NCBI GenBank assembly: GCA_001782975.1
Contig: MFQD01000018.1
Coordinates: forward strand, 9,658 to 39,804
From: Candidatus Magasanikbacteria bacterium RIFCSPHIGHO2_02_FULL_50_9b
Lineage (GTDB): Bacteria > Patescibacteriota > Patescibacteriia > Magasanikbacterales > 2-02-FULL-50-9b
Reading direction: 5' to 3'
DNA: 30,147 nucleotides
Below are positions 20,618 through 27,881 of the stretch, piece by piece (within the stretch, counting starts at the first letter, position 1; the number at the start of each line of letters is the position of its first letter). The notes beneath the pieces are model-generated. The model saw only the letters and a program-made list of their open reading frames with translations. It did no database searches and had not been told where the DNA came from. The position numbers were made by a program, and so were the translations under genes.

Positions 20618-20791
20618 CTATTGCCACATTTTATAACAAATCAGGATTAATGTTACTAAAATAGCTCCTAATAAGTATCCAATTTGTTTGAAATAGTGCG
20701 CAAGATCCCCTCGCACAAGATTGAGTAAACCTTTTGTTTCGTAGACTGATTGAAAAATAGCTTCTTGTGTTGTGTCTTGATTTTTTTCCAT
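20618..20791 (-). CDS. Small single-pass membrane protein, 57 residues
   Basis: The frame from ATG 20791 to TAG 20618 gives a polar helical N-terminus (MEKNQDTTQEAIFQSVYETK) and one hydrophobic helix (about 36-53: FKQIGYLLGAILVTLILI) ending CYKMWQ. The layout of a charged N-terminus and a single membrane segment is typical of real small proteins. A TATAGT box lies about 14 nt before the ATG on the minus strand, with no clear -35. It diverges from the MazG-like gene. Confidence 0.5.
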   Translation of the reverse strand: MEKNQDTTQEAIFQSVYETKGLLNLVRGDLAHYFKQIGYLLGAILVTLILICYKMWQ

Positions 20792-20891
20792 AGTACTTTC
20801 ACTATATCACACACGTATGTCTCTATAGGATAAGTGTTGAAAACTCTGTCACTATGGCATTTGTTTGCATTTTCAACTAATATTAGTCAGT

Positions 20892-21239
20892 ATGAATACT
20901 CTTGAAGATTTGACCGCCAAAATTACTACATTTCGAGATGCACGCGATTGGAAGCAATTTCATAATCCAAAAGATTTAGCATTATCACTAGTATTGGAGG
21001 CAGCTGAGGTCATGGAGCATTTTCAGTGGAAAAATGAAGATGAGATTAAAAAATATTTGGTTTCAAATAAAGCAGCTATTAGCGAGGAGCTTGCAGATGT
21101 CTTATATTGGGTGCTTTTGATGGCGTATGATTTAAATATCGATATTGGCACCGCAGTTGAAAATAAAATGCAGAAGAATGAAGAAAAATATCCAGTAGAA
21201 AAAGCAAAGGGGAAGCATACAAAATATACTGATCTTTAA
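20892..21239 (+). CDS. MazG-like nucleotide pyrophosphohydrolase
   Basis: The 115-residue protein is a short all-alpha NTP pyrophosphatase of the MazG/RS21-C6 (dCTPase-like) type, which hydrolyses (d)NTPs to monophosphates. The metal sites are visible: LVLEAAEVMEHFQW (E-x-x-E helix) and ISEELADVLYWVLLMA (E-x-x-D helix), with the RS21-C6-like N-terminal FRDARDWKQFHNPKDLA. ATG 20892 (MNTLEDL) is chosen over an earlier Met at 20865 because it starts the conserved region. It is followed after three bases by the DUF2075 gene, so the two form an operon. MazG-like genes next to DUF2075 suggest anti-phage or nucleotide-stress roles; that is inference. Confidence 0.88.
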   Translation: MNTLEDLTAKITTFRDARDWKQFHNPKDLALSLVLEAAEVMEHFQWKNEDEIKKYLVSNKAAISEELADVLYWVLLMAYDLNIDIGTAVENKMQKNEEKYPVEKAKGKHTKYTDL

Positions 21240-21242
21240 GAT

Positions 21243-23108
21243 ATGATCGTTTACCAGTCAACAAAGTTAGGGTTTTTAGAGGATGCTTCAAACGGAATTG
21301 AAGATGTAATAAGAGATCAAGTAAAAGAAAAATTGAATATTAATGTTCAGGTCGGTAGCAGTGAATATAATTCATGGAAAAACTCATTAGGAGATGCCAT
21401 GTATAAAGTGATGCAGACCAGTACAATTCCAGATGATTCAGGAGTTGCGATTGAATATTCAATTCCACGCACAAAAAATCGCATCGATTTTTTAATTACA
21501 GGACAAGACGACCATGGACATGAAAAGGTAGTTGTGATTGAATTGAAACAATGGACGAACACGCGCCTCACTGATAAAGATGCAATGGTAGAAGCGACTT
21601 TTAGGTATGGTCATATAAGTGAAGAGCTACACCCGTCTTATCAAGCGTGGTCCTATACAACTTTGCTTAATGGATTTAATGCAACAGTTTATAATGAAGG
21701 AATTCAATTAGAATCGTGTTCATACCTACATAATGAGATTGATGACAGTGTTATCAATCATGATTTTTATAAAAGCTACACAGATCAGTCTCCTGCGTTT
21801 TGTAAGGGTGATAAGGAAAAATTGCAAAAATTTATTGCTCAATACATTAAGTATGGAGATAATAAAAAAACATTATTTCGAATTGATAATAGTGCGATTA
21901 GACCATCAAAAGCATTAGCAGATAGTATTGCATCGATGCTTAAGGGTAACGATGAATTCATAATGATCGATGATCAGAAAATTGTTTATGAAACAGCTTT
22001 GTCCTTGGCTCGAAGTTCAAGTCATGAAAATAAAAATGTACTTATTGTAAATGGAGGTCCTGGAACCGGTAAATCTGTAGTCGCTATTAATTTATTGTCG
22101 GCTACCAAAAAAGGATTAAATGCACGCTATGTTACACGAAATTCTGCACCACGCTTAGTGTTTGAGTCAATGTTAACAAAAACTTTTAGGAGAACAGAGT
22201 TTTCAAACTTATTTTCTGGTACCGGATCTTTTGTTGATGCTGATGCTAATGATTTTGACATTCTAATAGTTGATGAGGCGCATAGATTAACAGAAAAATC
22301 TAATTTTTTTGGTAAGGGCGATAATCAGATTAAGGAAATAATAAATGCAAGTAAGTTTAGCATTTTTTTCATTGATGAAGATCAGAAAGTGACGCTTAAT
22401 GATATTGGTGAAAAAGGTGAAATTCGTAAATTTGCTGAGCAGCAAGGTGCGAAGGTTACAGAAATGTCATTAGAATCGCAGTTTCGTTGTAACGGTTCTG
22501 ATGGGTATCTTTCATGGTTAGATAATACTTTACAAATTCGTGAGACCGCCAATATTATACTGGATGATAGTGACTACGAGTTTTGTATTTTTGATGATCC
22601 TCAAAAATTGCATGATTTTATCATTGAAAAAAACAAAGAAAAAAATAAAGCTCGAATGGTGGCGGGATATTGTTGGAAATGGATTAGTAAAAAACAGCCA
22701 TCGTTAAAAGATATTGTAATAGGCGATTATGCAGCAACTTGGAATCTGAATTCGCATGGTCAAACATGGATCGCACAGCCAGACTCAGTAACTGAGGTGG
22801 GGTGCATTCATACGGCACAAGGTCTTGAGGTTGATTATGTCGGGGTTATTGTCGGGCATGATCTTACTGTACGAAATGGTAAAGTAATTACCGATGTCAG
22901 CAAAAGAAGCGGAGGAGATAAATCAGTGCATGGTTGGAAAGGATTAATGAAAGAGGATCCTATTGGAACAAAAGCTCGTCTAGATGCAATTATAAAAAAT
23001 ACATACAGGACCTTGATGACTCGAGGAATGAAGGGGTGTTATGTGTATTTTACAGACAAGGAGACGGAGGAATTTTTTAGGAAGAATTTAGGTTTGAATA
23101 AAATATAA
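21243..23108 (+). CDS. DUF2075-family nuclease-helicase
   Basis: The 621-residue protein joins two domains. The N-terminal ~200 residues carry a PD-(D/E)XK nuclease core: D82 in RIDFLI and E100-x-K102 in VVVIELKQW. The rest is the DUF2075 P-loop ATPase related to superfamily 1 helicases: Walker A GGPGTGKS (271-278), Walker B ILIVDEAHR (near 345), a sensor strand FFIDEDQKV, SQFRCNGSDGYLSWLDN typical of DUF2075, an HTAQGLEVDYVGVIVG block (motif V/VI region) and YRTLMTRGMKGCYVY at the end. All motifs look intact. Likely acts on nucleic acids as a defence or repair enzyme; DUF2075 genes are common in defence islands. Translationally linked to the MazG-like gene. Confidence 0.9.
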   Translation: MIVYQSTKLGFLEDASNGIEDVIRDQVKEKLNINVQVGSSEYNSWKNSLGDAMYKVMQTSTIPDDSGVAIEYSIPRTKNRIDFLITGQDDHGHEKVVVIELKQWTNTRLTDKDAMVEATFRYGHISEELHPSYQAWSYTTLLNGFNATVYNEGIQLESCSYLHNEIDDSVINHDFYKSYTDQSPAFCKGDKEKLQKFIAQYIKYGDNKKTLFRIDNSAIRPSKALADSIASMLKGNDEFIMIDDQKIVYETALSLARSSSHENKNVLIVNGGPGTGKSVVAINLLSATKKGLNARYVTRNSAPRLVFESMLTKTFRRTEFSNLFSGTGSFVDADANDFDILIVDEAHRLTEKSNFFGKGDNQIKEIINASKFSIFFIDEDQKVTLNDIGEKGEIRKFAEQQGAKVTEMSLESQFRCNGSDGYLSWLDNTLQIRETANIILDDSDYEFCIFDDPQKLHDFIIEKNKEKNKARMVAGYCWKWISKKQPSLKDIVIGDYAATWNLNSHGQTWIAQPDSVTEVGCIHTAQGLEVDYVGVIVGHDLTVRNGKVITDVSKRSGGDKSVHGWKGLMKEDPIGTKARLDAIIKNTYRTLMTRGMKGCYVYFTDKETEEFFRKNLGLNKI

Positions 23109-23230
23109 AATGGAGGATGGTGGCGGAGATGCTAAGGCTATTTTAGTCCTATTGGCCCTCATCGATTCTAGGGCATCCTAAAAGTACTCACTGCACATAT
23201 AAAACTAATTCTGGCGAACCATTTTAGATA

Positions 23231-24481
23231 TTACTTTTCACGTCTCTGCTGGTATCTTTCTTTGGAGTTTTTTTTCTGAAGACTTACATGATATTGATGA
23301 AAATCATCGGCATCGCGTTCCGGTTCCAAGGACATAGCGGGCATACATCTCCCTCTGCGATAGGGTCCGACTAGATTTGCAAATTCTCCTTTGAACCATT
23401 GTAGTGTGTCATGCTCAGTACGATTTTTTGTCTCTTTGCTATAGTCAGGATCTCCAGGCAATCGGCCATATTCATCCATCGCTCCACCAGTTCCATCTTT
23501 ATTTCCCCAAAATACTTCACCTCCCCAATTAATAGGCCGTGGATCAGGCATTAATAAATAACCATGACCATATCTATTCCAATCTGATTTAGAGATGAAT
23601 TTTTCTGGATATAACCATTCTTTTCGAGCTGCAGCAATATATCTGTGTGCTCGACTTTTAATAATGAAATTTATTTCGCGCACTTCTTGTTCGTTAAGAT
23701 GTCTCAAAATTTGCACTTCAGTAAAATTAAAAATGGCGTTGCGTAATGGATTCGGATTTGGCCGCAAATTAGTTGCACATTGATATGGATTTCGCATCCA
23801 AGAAAGATTAGTCAGGATAAGTACCTTATTCATAGAGAGTGGAAAAATTGTATGTGTGCCCTGTAGCCAAATTTCTGGATCATTATATTCTTTGCATCGC
23901 CATGAGCGAGGCCCACACTCTCTGTTATAAACAGTAACTGGGTGATCAGAAATAATAAATTTTGTATCGGACTGTGATGCATCAGCAATAAGCCACACAC
24001 ATTCCGTCCAAATGGCACAATGCAACTGTCTTAATCTCATCATCTGTCTAAGAATAGTATGTTTATCGCGCGTACCGAATTTACTTCCCAAAAATGAAAG
24101 TCCTTTTGGGGTTCGAAGTTTCTGGGCACTCATGTACAATAAAATGTCCTGGAGAGATGTGCCCCAATATCTTGCCGGATGTTCATATTGCTCAAAGTAT
24201 TCAACCGCTGGCCCACCCTTTGCATCAATGGCACCAAAAAAATATTTTTCGATATCCCTTGTTTCAATTCCGCGAATCGTAGTTGTGTACAAATCATCAG
24301 CTGTAAAGCATTTTCTTACACCCTGCCACTTTAAAGGCTCTACAATATGCGATACGCCGCGAGGATCCACAAACGTATCAGGTTTCATGTCTAATTGAAA
24401 CAGATGATGCTCTCCTGGCAACAGGAACCGTTTTTGGTACCATTGTGGCACATAATGATGGTTTCGATACTCGTCTGACAT
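23231..24481 (-). CDS. DUF4238-domain protein
   Basis: The 416-residue protein opens with NHHYVPQWYQKRFLL, the hallmark of DUF4238, and has the later ISDHPVTVYN-type string (KFIISDHPVTVYNRECG) and FPLSMNKVLILTN. The His pair and the Ser-Asp-His-Pro motif suggest a metal-dependent enzyme, but no activity is established that I know of. DUF4238 genes often sit in accessory or defence regions. It is followed upstream on the same strand by a small membrane-protein gene, nine bases away, and converges on the DUF2075 gene across about 120 nt that hold nothing I recognise. The C-terminus is basic and Gln-rich. Confidence 0.88.
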   Translation of the reverse strand: MSDEYRNHHYVPQWYQKRFLLPGEHHLFQLDMKPDTFVDPRGVSHIVEPLKWQGVRKCFTADDLYTTTIRGIETRDIEKYFFGAIDAKGGPAVEYFEQYEHPARYWGTSLQDILLYMSAQKLRTPKGLSFLGSKFGTRDKHTILRQMMRLRQLHCAIWTECVWLIADASQSDTKFIISDHPVTVYNRECGPRSWRCKEYNDPEIWLQGTHTIFPLSMNKVLILTNLSWMRNPYQCATNLRPNPNPLRNAIFNFTEVQILRHLNEQEVREINFIIKSRAHRYIAAARKEWLYPEKFISKSDWNRYGHGYLLMPDPRPINWGGEVFWGNKDGTGGAMDEYGRLPGDPDYSKETKNRTEHDTLQWFKGEFANLVGPYRRGRCMPAMSLEPERDADDFHQYHVSLQKKNSKERYQQRREK

Positions 24482-24490
24482 GCAACTAAG

Positions 24491-24790
24491 TTAAAAATTT
24501 TCTTCAACATCTTGAATCATTTTCTCTTTAGTTGTAAAAGCATTTTTTCCATCAAACCGAATAAAGTGATCATTAATTTGTGCTCTCAAAGATTCTTTAG
24601 TTAAATTAGGACATTGACTTTTTACATCCTTGATCTCGTATTTACCTACAATATAAGATCCGCTACATGAATCAACAGTTGTAAGTGATCCATCGGTGAA
24701 CCAACTGTATACATACATTCCTAAAATTATTGCGACAACAATTAAGATATTTCCTAATTGTACAAATAGAGCCTTCAACTTTGGTGACAT
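24491..24790 (-). CDS. Small membrane protein, first gene of the DUF4238 operon
   Basis: The 99-residue protein has one hydrophobic helix (about 15-33: NILIVVAIILGMYVYSWF) and an outer or periplasmic tail with two Cys (DSCSGSYIVGKYEIKDVKSQCP) that could form a disulfide. No family recognised. ATG 24790 (MSPKLKALF) is used; on the minus strand TATATT stands seven bases before it and TTGTGT 16 nt further up, so it would be leaderless. It is probably co-transcribed with the DUF4238 gene. Confidence 0.6.
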   Translation of the reverse strand: MSPKLKALFVQLGNILIVVAIILGMYVYSWFTDGSLTTVDSCSGSYIVGKYEIKDVKSQCPNLTKESLRAQINDHFIRFDGKNAFTTKEKMIQDVEENF

Positions 24791-24840
24791 ATATATAAAT
24801 ATACAGTATTTGTATTTTAACACAAATAAGCGTTTTTTAG

Positions 24841-25413
24841 TGTTTATTTAGTTCTATCAATTTTCATCGATTATCTAGCACGCCCGTCGACATTAAATCC
24901 TCAAGCAAGCTCGATAAGAAACACAAATTGCAGCTGACACTCTACGCGAACATCCTGGAACACATGCAGGGAGTGTATCCGAGCGAAACCGCAATCATCA
25001 ATCGCGATCACGAGCGCATTCCGTTCACCATCACACCAAAAGACCGCGCGGAAACGCAGAAACAAATCACCAACATTCTTGCAGTGATGCATGGCGAAAA
25101 GCCGCCGCTGCGGCTCACATCGAGTTGCAAAAATAGTCCGTGGTATCACGAGTGCGTGCAGGAGGCGCAGGCGGCCGATGACATTGCGCTCATCTACAAT
25201 CTCGACGCGCGGTCACATGATGCGCTTCGGGGCGCAGGGGTGCACACGATACATGACGCAGCGCGCATGGACGTTGCTGGTTTGCCGAAAATTCCGTTTG
25301 CGAGCGCCGCGAAACTCGAACGTGCGCGCGAGCACGCACACACGGGCCACGTGCGCTTTGATCCTGACTCGACCCGCAATCCTTTCCCACAATTTTTTTG
25401 GATCCAACCTTAA
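24841..25413 (+). pseudogene. Truncated TM0106-like RecB-family nuclease remnant
   Basis: From about 24883 the plus frame reads PVDIKSSSKLDKKHKLQLTL followed by YANILEHMQGVYP, the D-x-K and Gln-Leu-x-x-Tyr part of a TM0106-type PD-(D/E)XK nuclease. Next come a linker and a helix-hairpin-helix-like region (IYNLDARSHDALRGAGVHTI, HDAARMDVAGLPKIPF). The frame has no start codon: a stop lies at 24838 and the sequence before 24880 is AT-rich and unrelated. The 3' end stops at 25411 after NPFPQFFWIQP, far short of the roughly 450 residues of such proteins. So only a middle fragment is left. The sudden switch from AT-rich to GC-rich near 24880 marks the edge of the accessory block. A TTG at 24928 could start a short product but has no ribosome-binding site. 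Confidence 0.7.
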
Positions 25414-25416
25414 TTT

Positions 25417-25695
25417 CTACGCCGCGCAGGCGCCATCCGTGTCACTACATGTTGCCACCGACACACTCGCCGCAACCGCCGCATCAAAACACGCGAGCGA
25501 GCACGCTCGATACTCGCCATATTGCTGCGCCGCCAACAGCGCCGAGCACTTCGCGTCCCAGCACATCCAAAATTGTTGTTTCTGATAGTAATTCAAATCG
25601 TTGTAGCTTGCGGCGTACGCAATAGACGCGGTCGTGCCAGCGGCAAGCAGAATGCCAACAAATAAACCGGCCACAAGTGGAAAGCGGGTGCGCAT
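25417..25695 (-). CDS. Small secreted Cys-containing protein
   Basis: The 92-residue protein has a signal peptide (MRTRFPLVAGLFVGILLAAG to SIAYA, cleavage before ASYND). The mature ~65 residues have six Cys (MCWDAKC, ACSLAC, TCSDTDGAC) and many aromatic and Gln residues (YYQKQQFWMC). The spacing C-x4-C and C-x3-C suggests disulfide bonding outside the cell. No family recognised. ATG 25695 is chosen as it begins the signal peptide and fits the promoter. The gene ends four bases from the nuclease remnant's stop. Confidence 0.65.
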   Translation of the reverse strand: MRTRFPLVAGLFVGILLAAGTTASIAYAASYNDLNYYQKQQFWMCWDAKCSALLAAQQYGEYRACSLACFDAAVAASVSVATCSDTDGACAA

Positions 25696-25717
25696 AGATG
25701 TGGAAGTAAGTAAGGGG

Positions 25718-25746
25718 AGTATGGCAAGGGGGCGGGGGGTTGTCAA
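25718..25746 (-). promoter_or_regulatory. Promoter of the secreted Cys protein gene
   Basis: Minus strand TTGACA (25741-25746), 17-nt spacer, CATACT (25718-25723). Its -35 box is four bases from the divergent MazF promoter's -35 box. Confidence 0.6.
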
Positions 25747-25750
25747 TCAG

Positions 25751-25779
25751 TTGACATCCTCGCGCCCCTGTTTTAAAAT
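25751..25779 (+). promoter_or_regulatory. Promoter of the MazF gene at 25834
   Basis: TTGACA (25751-25756), 17-nt spacer, TAAAAT (25774-25779); leader about 48 nt ending in AAAGGGAGGGGT. Confidence 0.8.
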
Positions 25780-25833
25780 CCCCGCATTAATCACTCGCGC
25801 ATCACGCGTGCGGTAACTTACAAAGGGAGGGGT

Positions 25834-26235
25834 ATGTTTGGAATCATAGAAATTTTTTGTGCATGGTGCAGACAGAAAATTGCATTACACGTGGACGAAC
25901 GGCCGGCAAAATTTTTTAAGCAGGGCGAAGTGTGGTGGTGCCGTGTTGGCAAGAACGTTGGCGATGAAATATATGGCAAGGGAGAAAAGTTTGCGCGTCC
26001 TGTACTGATTTTTAAAAAATTAACACGCACCACATTTTTGGCGCTGCCAATCACGTCCTTGCCAAAAATTGGTACGTGGTATGTATCCTTTGAGCTCTCT
26101 GGCATTTTTCGATCCGTCTTATTAAATCAGGCACGCACGCTGGACTCACATCGCCTGCTGGGCAGAATTGGAACACTCACAGACGACGATGCCAAAAAAA
26201 TTCGCACAAGTTTTTTGGAATTTTATGCCACTTAA
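25834..26235 (+). CDS. PemK/MazF-family toxin, paralog of 15282
   Basis: The 133-residue protein is the same length as the 15282 product and alike throughout: N-terminal helix MFGIIEIFCAWCRQKIALH, KQGEVWWCRVGKNVGDE, GKGEKFARPVLIFKKL, FLALPITS, GTWYVSFEL, LLNQARTLDSHRLLGRIG. The MazF core motifs are all present. It stands 10 kb from its paralog, has an unrelated promoter leader but the same downstream arrangement, with a short minus-strand RNA unit ending at its stop codon. No antitoxin gene is adjacent. Confidence 0.9.
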   Translation: MFGIIEIFCAWCRQKIALHVDERPAKFFKQGEVWWCRVGKNVGDEIYGKGEKFARPVLIFKKLTRTTFLALPITSLPKIGTWYVSFELSGIFRSVLLNQARTLDSHRLLGRIGTLTDDDAKKIRTSFLEFYAT

Positions 26236-26286
26236 AAAAATCTGCCTCCGCTGGAGAGCGGAGGTCGGTGGGTAACCCCAAATTAT
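26234..26286 (-). ncRNA. Predicted short convergent RNA D
   Basis: Minus-strand unit with promoter at 26293-26321 and start near 26286. The transcript reads through GGG-GTTA-CCC, then a stem CCTCCGCT/AGCGGAGG (26245-26252 with 26257-26264) and CAGATTTTTTT. Length about 53 nt; the U-tract is encoded at the MazF stop codon. No T-tract on the plus strand after the hairpin. Confidence 0.7.
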
Positions 26287-26292
26287 GTCTGA

Positions 26293-26321
26293 ACTATAGC
26301 GCAGGGAAGGCGGGTTGTCAA
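26293..26321 (-). promoter_or_regulatory. Promoter of short RNA D
   Basis: TTGACA (26316-26321), 17-nt spacer, TATAGT (26293-26298) on the minus strand, starting just after the U-tract of the membrane-protein gene's terminator. Confidence 0.85.
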
Positions 26322-26323
26322 AT

Positions 26324-26367
26324 AAAAAAACGCGGGGCAGCGACACATTTCTGTGTTACGACCCCGC
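26324..26367 (-). terminator. Terminator of the 26356 gene
   Basis: On the minus strand GCGGGG (26362-26367) pairs with CCCCGC (26332-26337), inner ACACA/TGTGT, then seven T residues (26324-26330). It overlaps the last codons of the gene. Confidence 0.85.
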
Positions 26368-26712
26368 ATTCTGCATCTTGGCTTTTTCCGCAGCGCGGTA
26401 ACGCGCGAGACCGATACGCAGATTGATGATGGCGAGCACTACGAATCCGATGTGCGCCGGAATCAGGCCCGGATCAGTGAAAAGGTCTCCCATTACAGTA
26501 TTCAGTTCAATTTTCACTGTCCATGGGCCCGTGACCACAAGGAGAAGTGCAAGAAGATAGTGACCAAGCAATGAAGTTATTGCCGCCGCGATGCCGCCTC
26601 GAACAGGATACTTGCGCGCGTTGACCAGCCAGAGCGCTGGCCGCATGAGGAGCTGGATGATTGGGTTGAGGTAGTAGTACACCGCGTACGCATTTTCGAA
26701 GATTCGTGACAT
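26356..26712 (-). CDS. Small membrane protein
   Basis: The 118-residue protein has an amphipathic start with aromatic residues (MSRIFENAYAVYYYLNPIIQ), then hydrophobic helices around 40-65 (IAAAITSLLGHYLLALLLVV) and 80-102 (IPAHIGFVVLAIINLRIGLA) and a basic tail. No family recognised. ATG 26712 follows AGGAA by seven bases; the longer frame from 26748 lacks a site. The promoter is TTGACA-N17-TAAAAA on the minus strand (26739-26767). Transcribed as a single gene. Confidence 0.6.
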   Translation of the reverse strand: MSRIFENAYAVYYYLNPIIQLLMRPALWLVNARKYPVRGGIAAAITSLLGHYLLALLLVVTGPWTVKIELNTVMGDLFTDPGLIPAHIGFVVLAIINLRIGLARYRAAEKAKMQNAGS

Positions 26713-26738
26713 GGTGTTCCTGCGTGTTGGTTGGGTTA

Positions 26739-26767
26739 TTTTTAACACATATTTTTGAACATGTCAA
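26739..26767 (-). promoter_or_regulatory. Promoter of the 26356 gene
   Basis: TTGACA (26762-26767), 17-nt spacer, TAAAAA (26739-26744) on the minus strand. Confidence 0.6.
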
Positions 26768-26848
26768 TGCCGAGTACGCATGGGCGAGCTTACAGCGCAC
26801 GGTGCCCCCCGCATTTGATAGCTGTGTATAAAAAGTGCATAACCCACC

Positions 26849-26877
26849 TTGACATTCGGTTTTCATTCGGTTATAAT
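26849..26877 (+). promoter_or_regulatory. Consensus promoter of the RhuM gene
   Basis: TTGACA (26849-26854), 17-nt spacer, TATAAT (26872-26877): a full match to the sigma-70 consensus. The spacer has a direct repeat TTCGGTTTTC/ATTCGGT. Confidence 0.9.
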
Positions 26878-26905
26878 CCAATCAAGATTCACTAAGGTTG
26901 GGGTT

Positions 26906-27835
26906 ATGCAATCGCAAAACAAAGATTCTCAAAACGAAATTATTTTATACGAAGCGGCGGATGGCATGCTGAAGATTCAAGTGCTTGTTCAAGGCGAGAC
27001 CGTGTGGCTGACACAAGATCAGATGGCGCAATTATTTCAGAAAAATCAGAGTACCATCTCGGAGCACATCCGCAATATTTATGAAGAAGGTGAATTAGAA
27101 GAATCGCTAACCACAGCAAAATCCGGAATTTCCGGAAATAGCAATGTTAAGCCAAAAAATCTATACAACCTCGACATCATCATCTCCGTTGGCTACCGCG
27201 TAAAATCACATCGCGGCACGCAATTTCGCATCTGGGCAACGCAGCGTCTGCGTGAATACATCATCAAAGGGTTTGCCATGGACGACGCGCGACTTGCTAA
27301 TGGCGGCGTGCAATCGGATTTTTTTAAAGAGTGGCTGGCGCGCGTTCGCGCGATCCGTGCATCAGAGCGCAACCTCTATGAAAAAGTGCGCGACATTTTT
27401 GCAACAAGCGTTGACTATGACCCGCGCGTGGAGTCCGCACAAGAATTTTTTGCAACCGTGCAAAACAAATTTCATTTTGCCATCACCGGATTTACTGCAG
27501 CAGAATTAATTGTTGCCCGCATTGATGGCAGCGCCGAACATCTAGGCATGACCGCATGGAAAGGCGAACGGCCAACCAGCGCCGAAGCAAAAATCGCAAA
27601 AAATTACATGGTTCCAACAGAGCTTCGGCAGCTTTATTTGCTCGTGGAACAATTCTTGTCATATGCCGAATTTCAAATTGAACGTCGTCGCCTCATGCAC
27701 ATGGCAGATTGGAAACGAAAACTCGATGGATTTTTGCAACTCAATGAAGTTGAAATTTTAGATAATGCCGGAAAAATATCACACCAAGAAATGGAGGTGC
27801 GGGTCAAAAAAGAAATGCAGAAATTTTTAAATTGA
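26906..27835 (+). CDS. RhuM-family protein
   Basis: The 309-residue protein matches the RhuM family (virulence RhuM, PF13310 type): EIILYEAADGMLKIQVLVQG, ETVWLTQDQMAQLFQKNQST with ISEHIRNIYEEGEL, then NLDIIISVGYRVKSHRGTQF, RIWATQRLREYIIKGFAMDD and a later LRQLYLLVEQFLSYAE. The N-terminal half has a helix-turn-helix-like DNA-binding segment (TQDQMAQLFQKNQSTISEHI). Function is unknown; genes of this family move with islands and phages. The start at ATG 26906 follows the consensus promoter by 28 nt. It seems complete, with a helical C-terminus. Confidence 0.9.
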   Translation: MQSQNKDSQNEIILYEAADGMLKIQVLVQGETVWLTQDQMAQLFQKNQSTISEHIRNIYEEGELEESLTTAKSGISGNSNVKPKNLYNLDIIISVGYRVKSHRGTQFRIWATQRLREYIIKGFAMDDARLANGGVQSDFFKEWLARVRAIRASERNLYEKVRDIFATSVDYDPRVESAQEFFATVQNKFHFAITGFTAAELIVARIDGSAEHLGMTAWKGERPTSAEAKIAKNYMVPTELRQLYLLVEQFLSYAEFQIERRRLMHMADWKRKLDGFLQLNEVEILDNAGKISHQEMEVRVKKEMQKFLN

Positions 27836-27881
27836 ACACTATGTAACAAAATTTTCCACCACCCGTCTTATTAATTAGATC

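Noticed and set aside
24928..25413. Intact small gene starting at TTG 24928
   Set aside because: The homologous reading continues upstream of this codon (DIKSSSKLDKKHK), no SD is present, and both ends of the family are missing.
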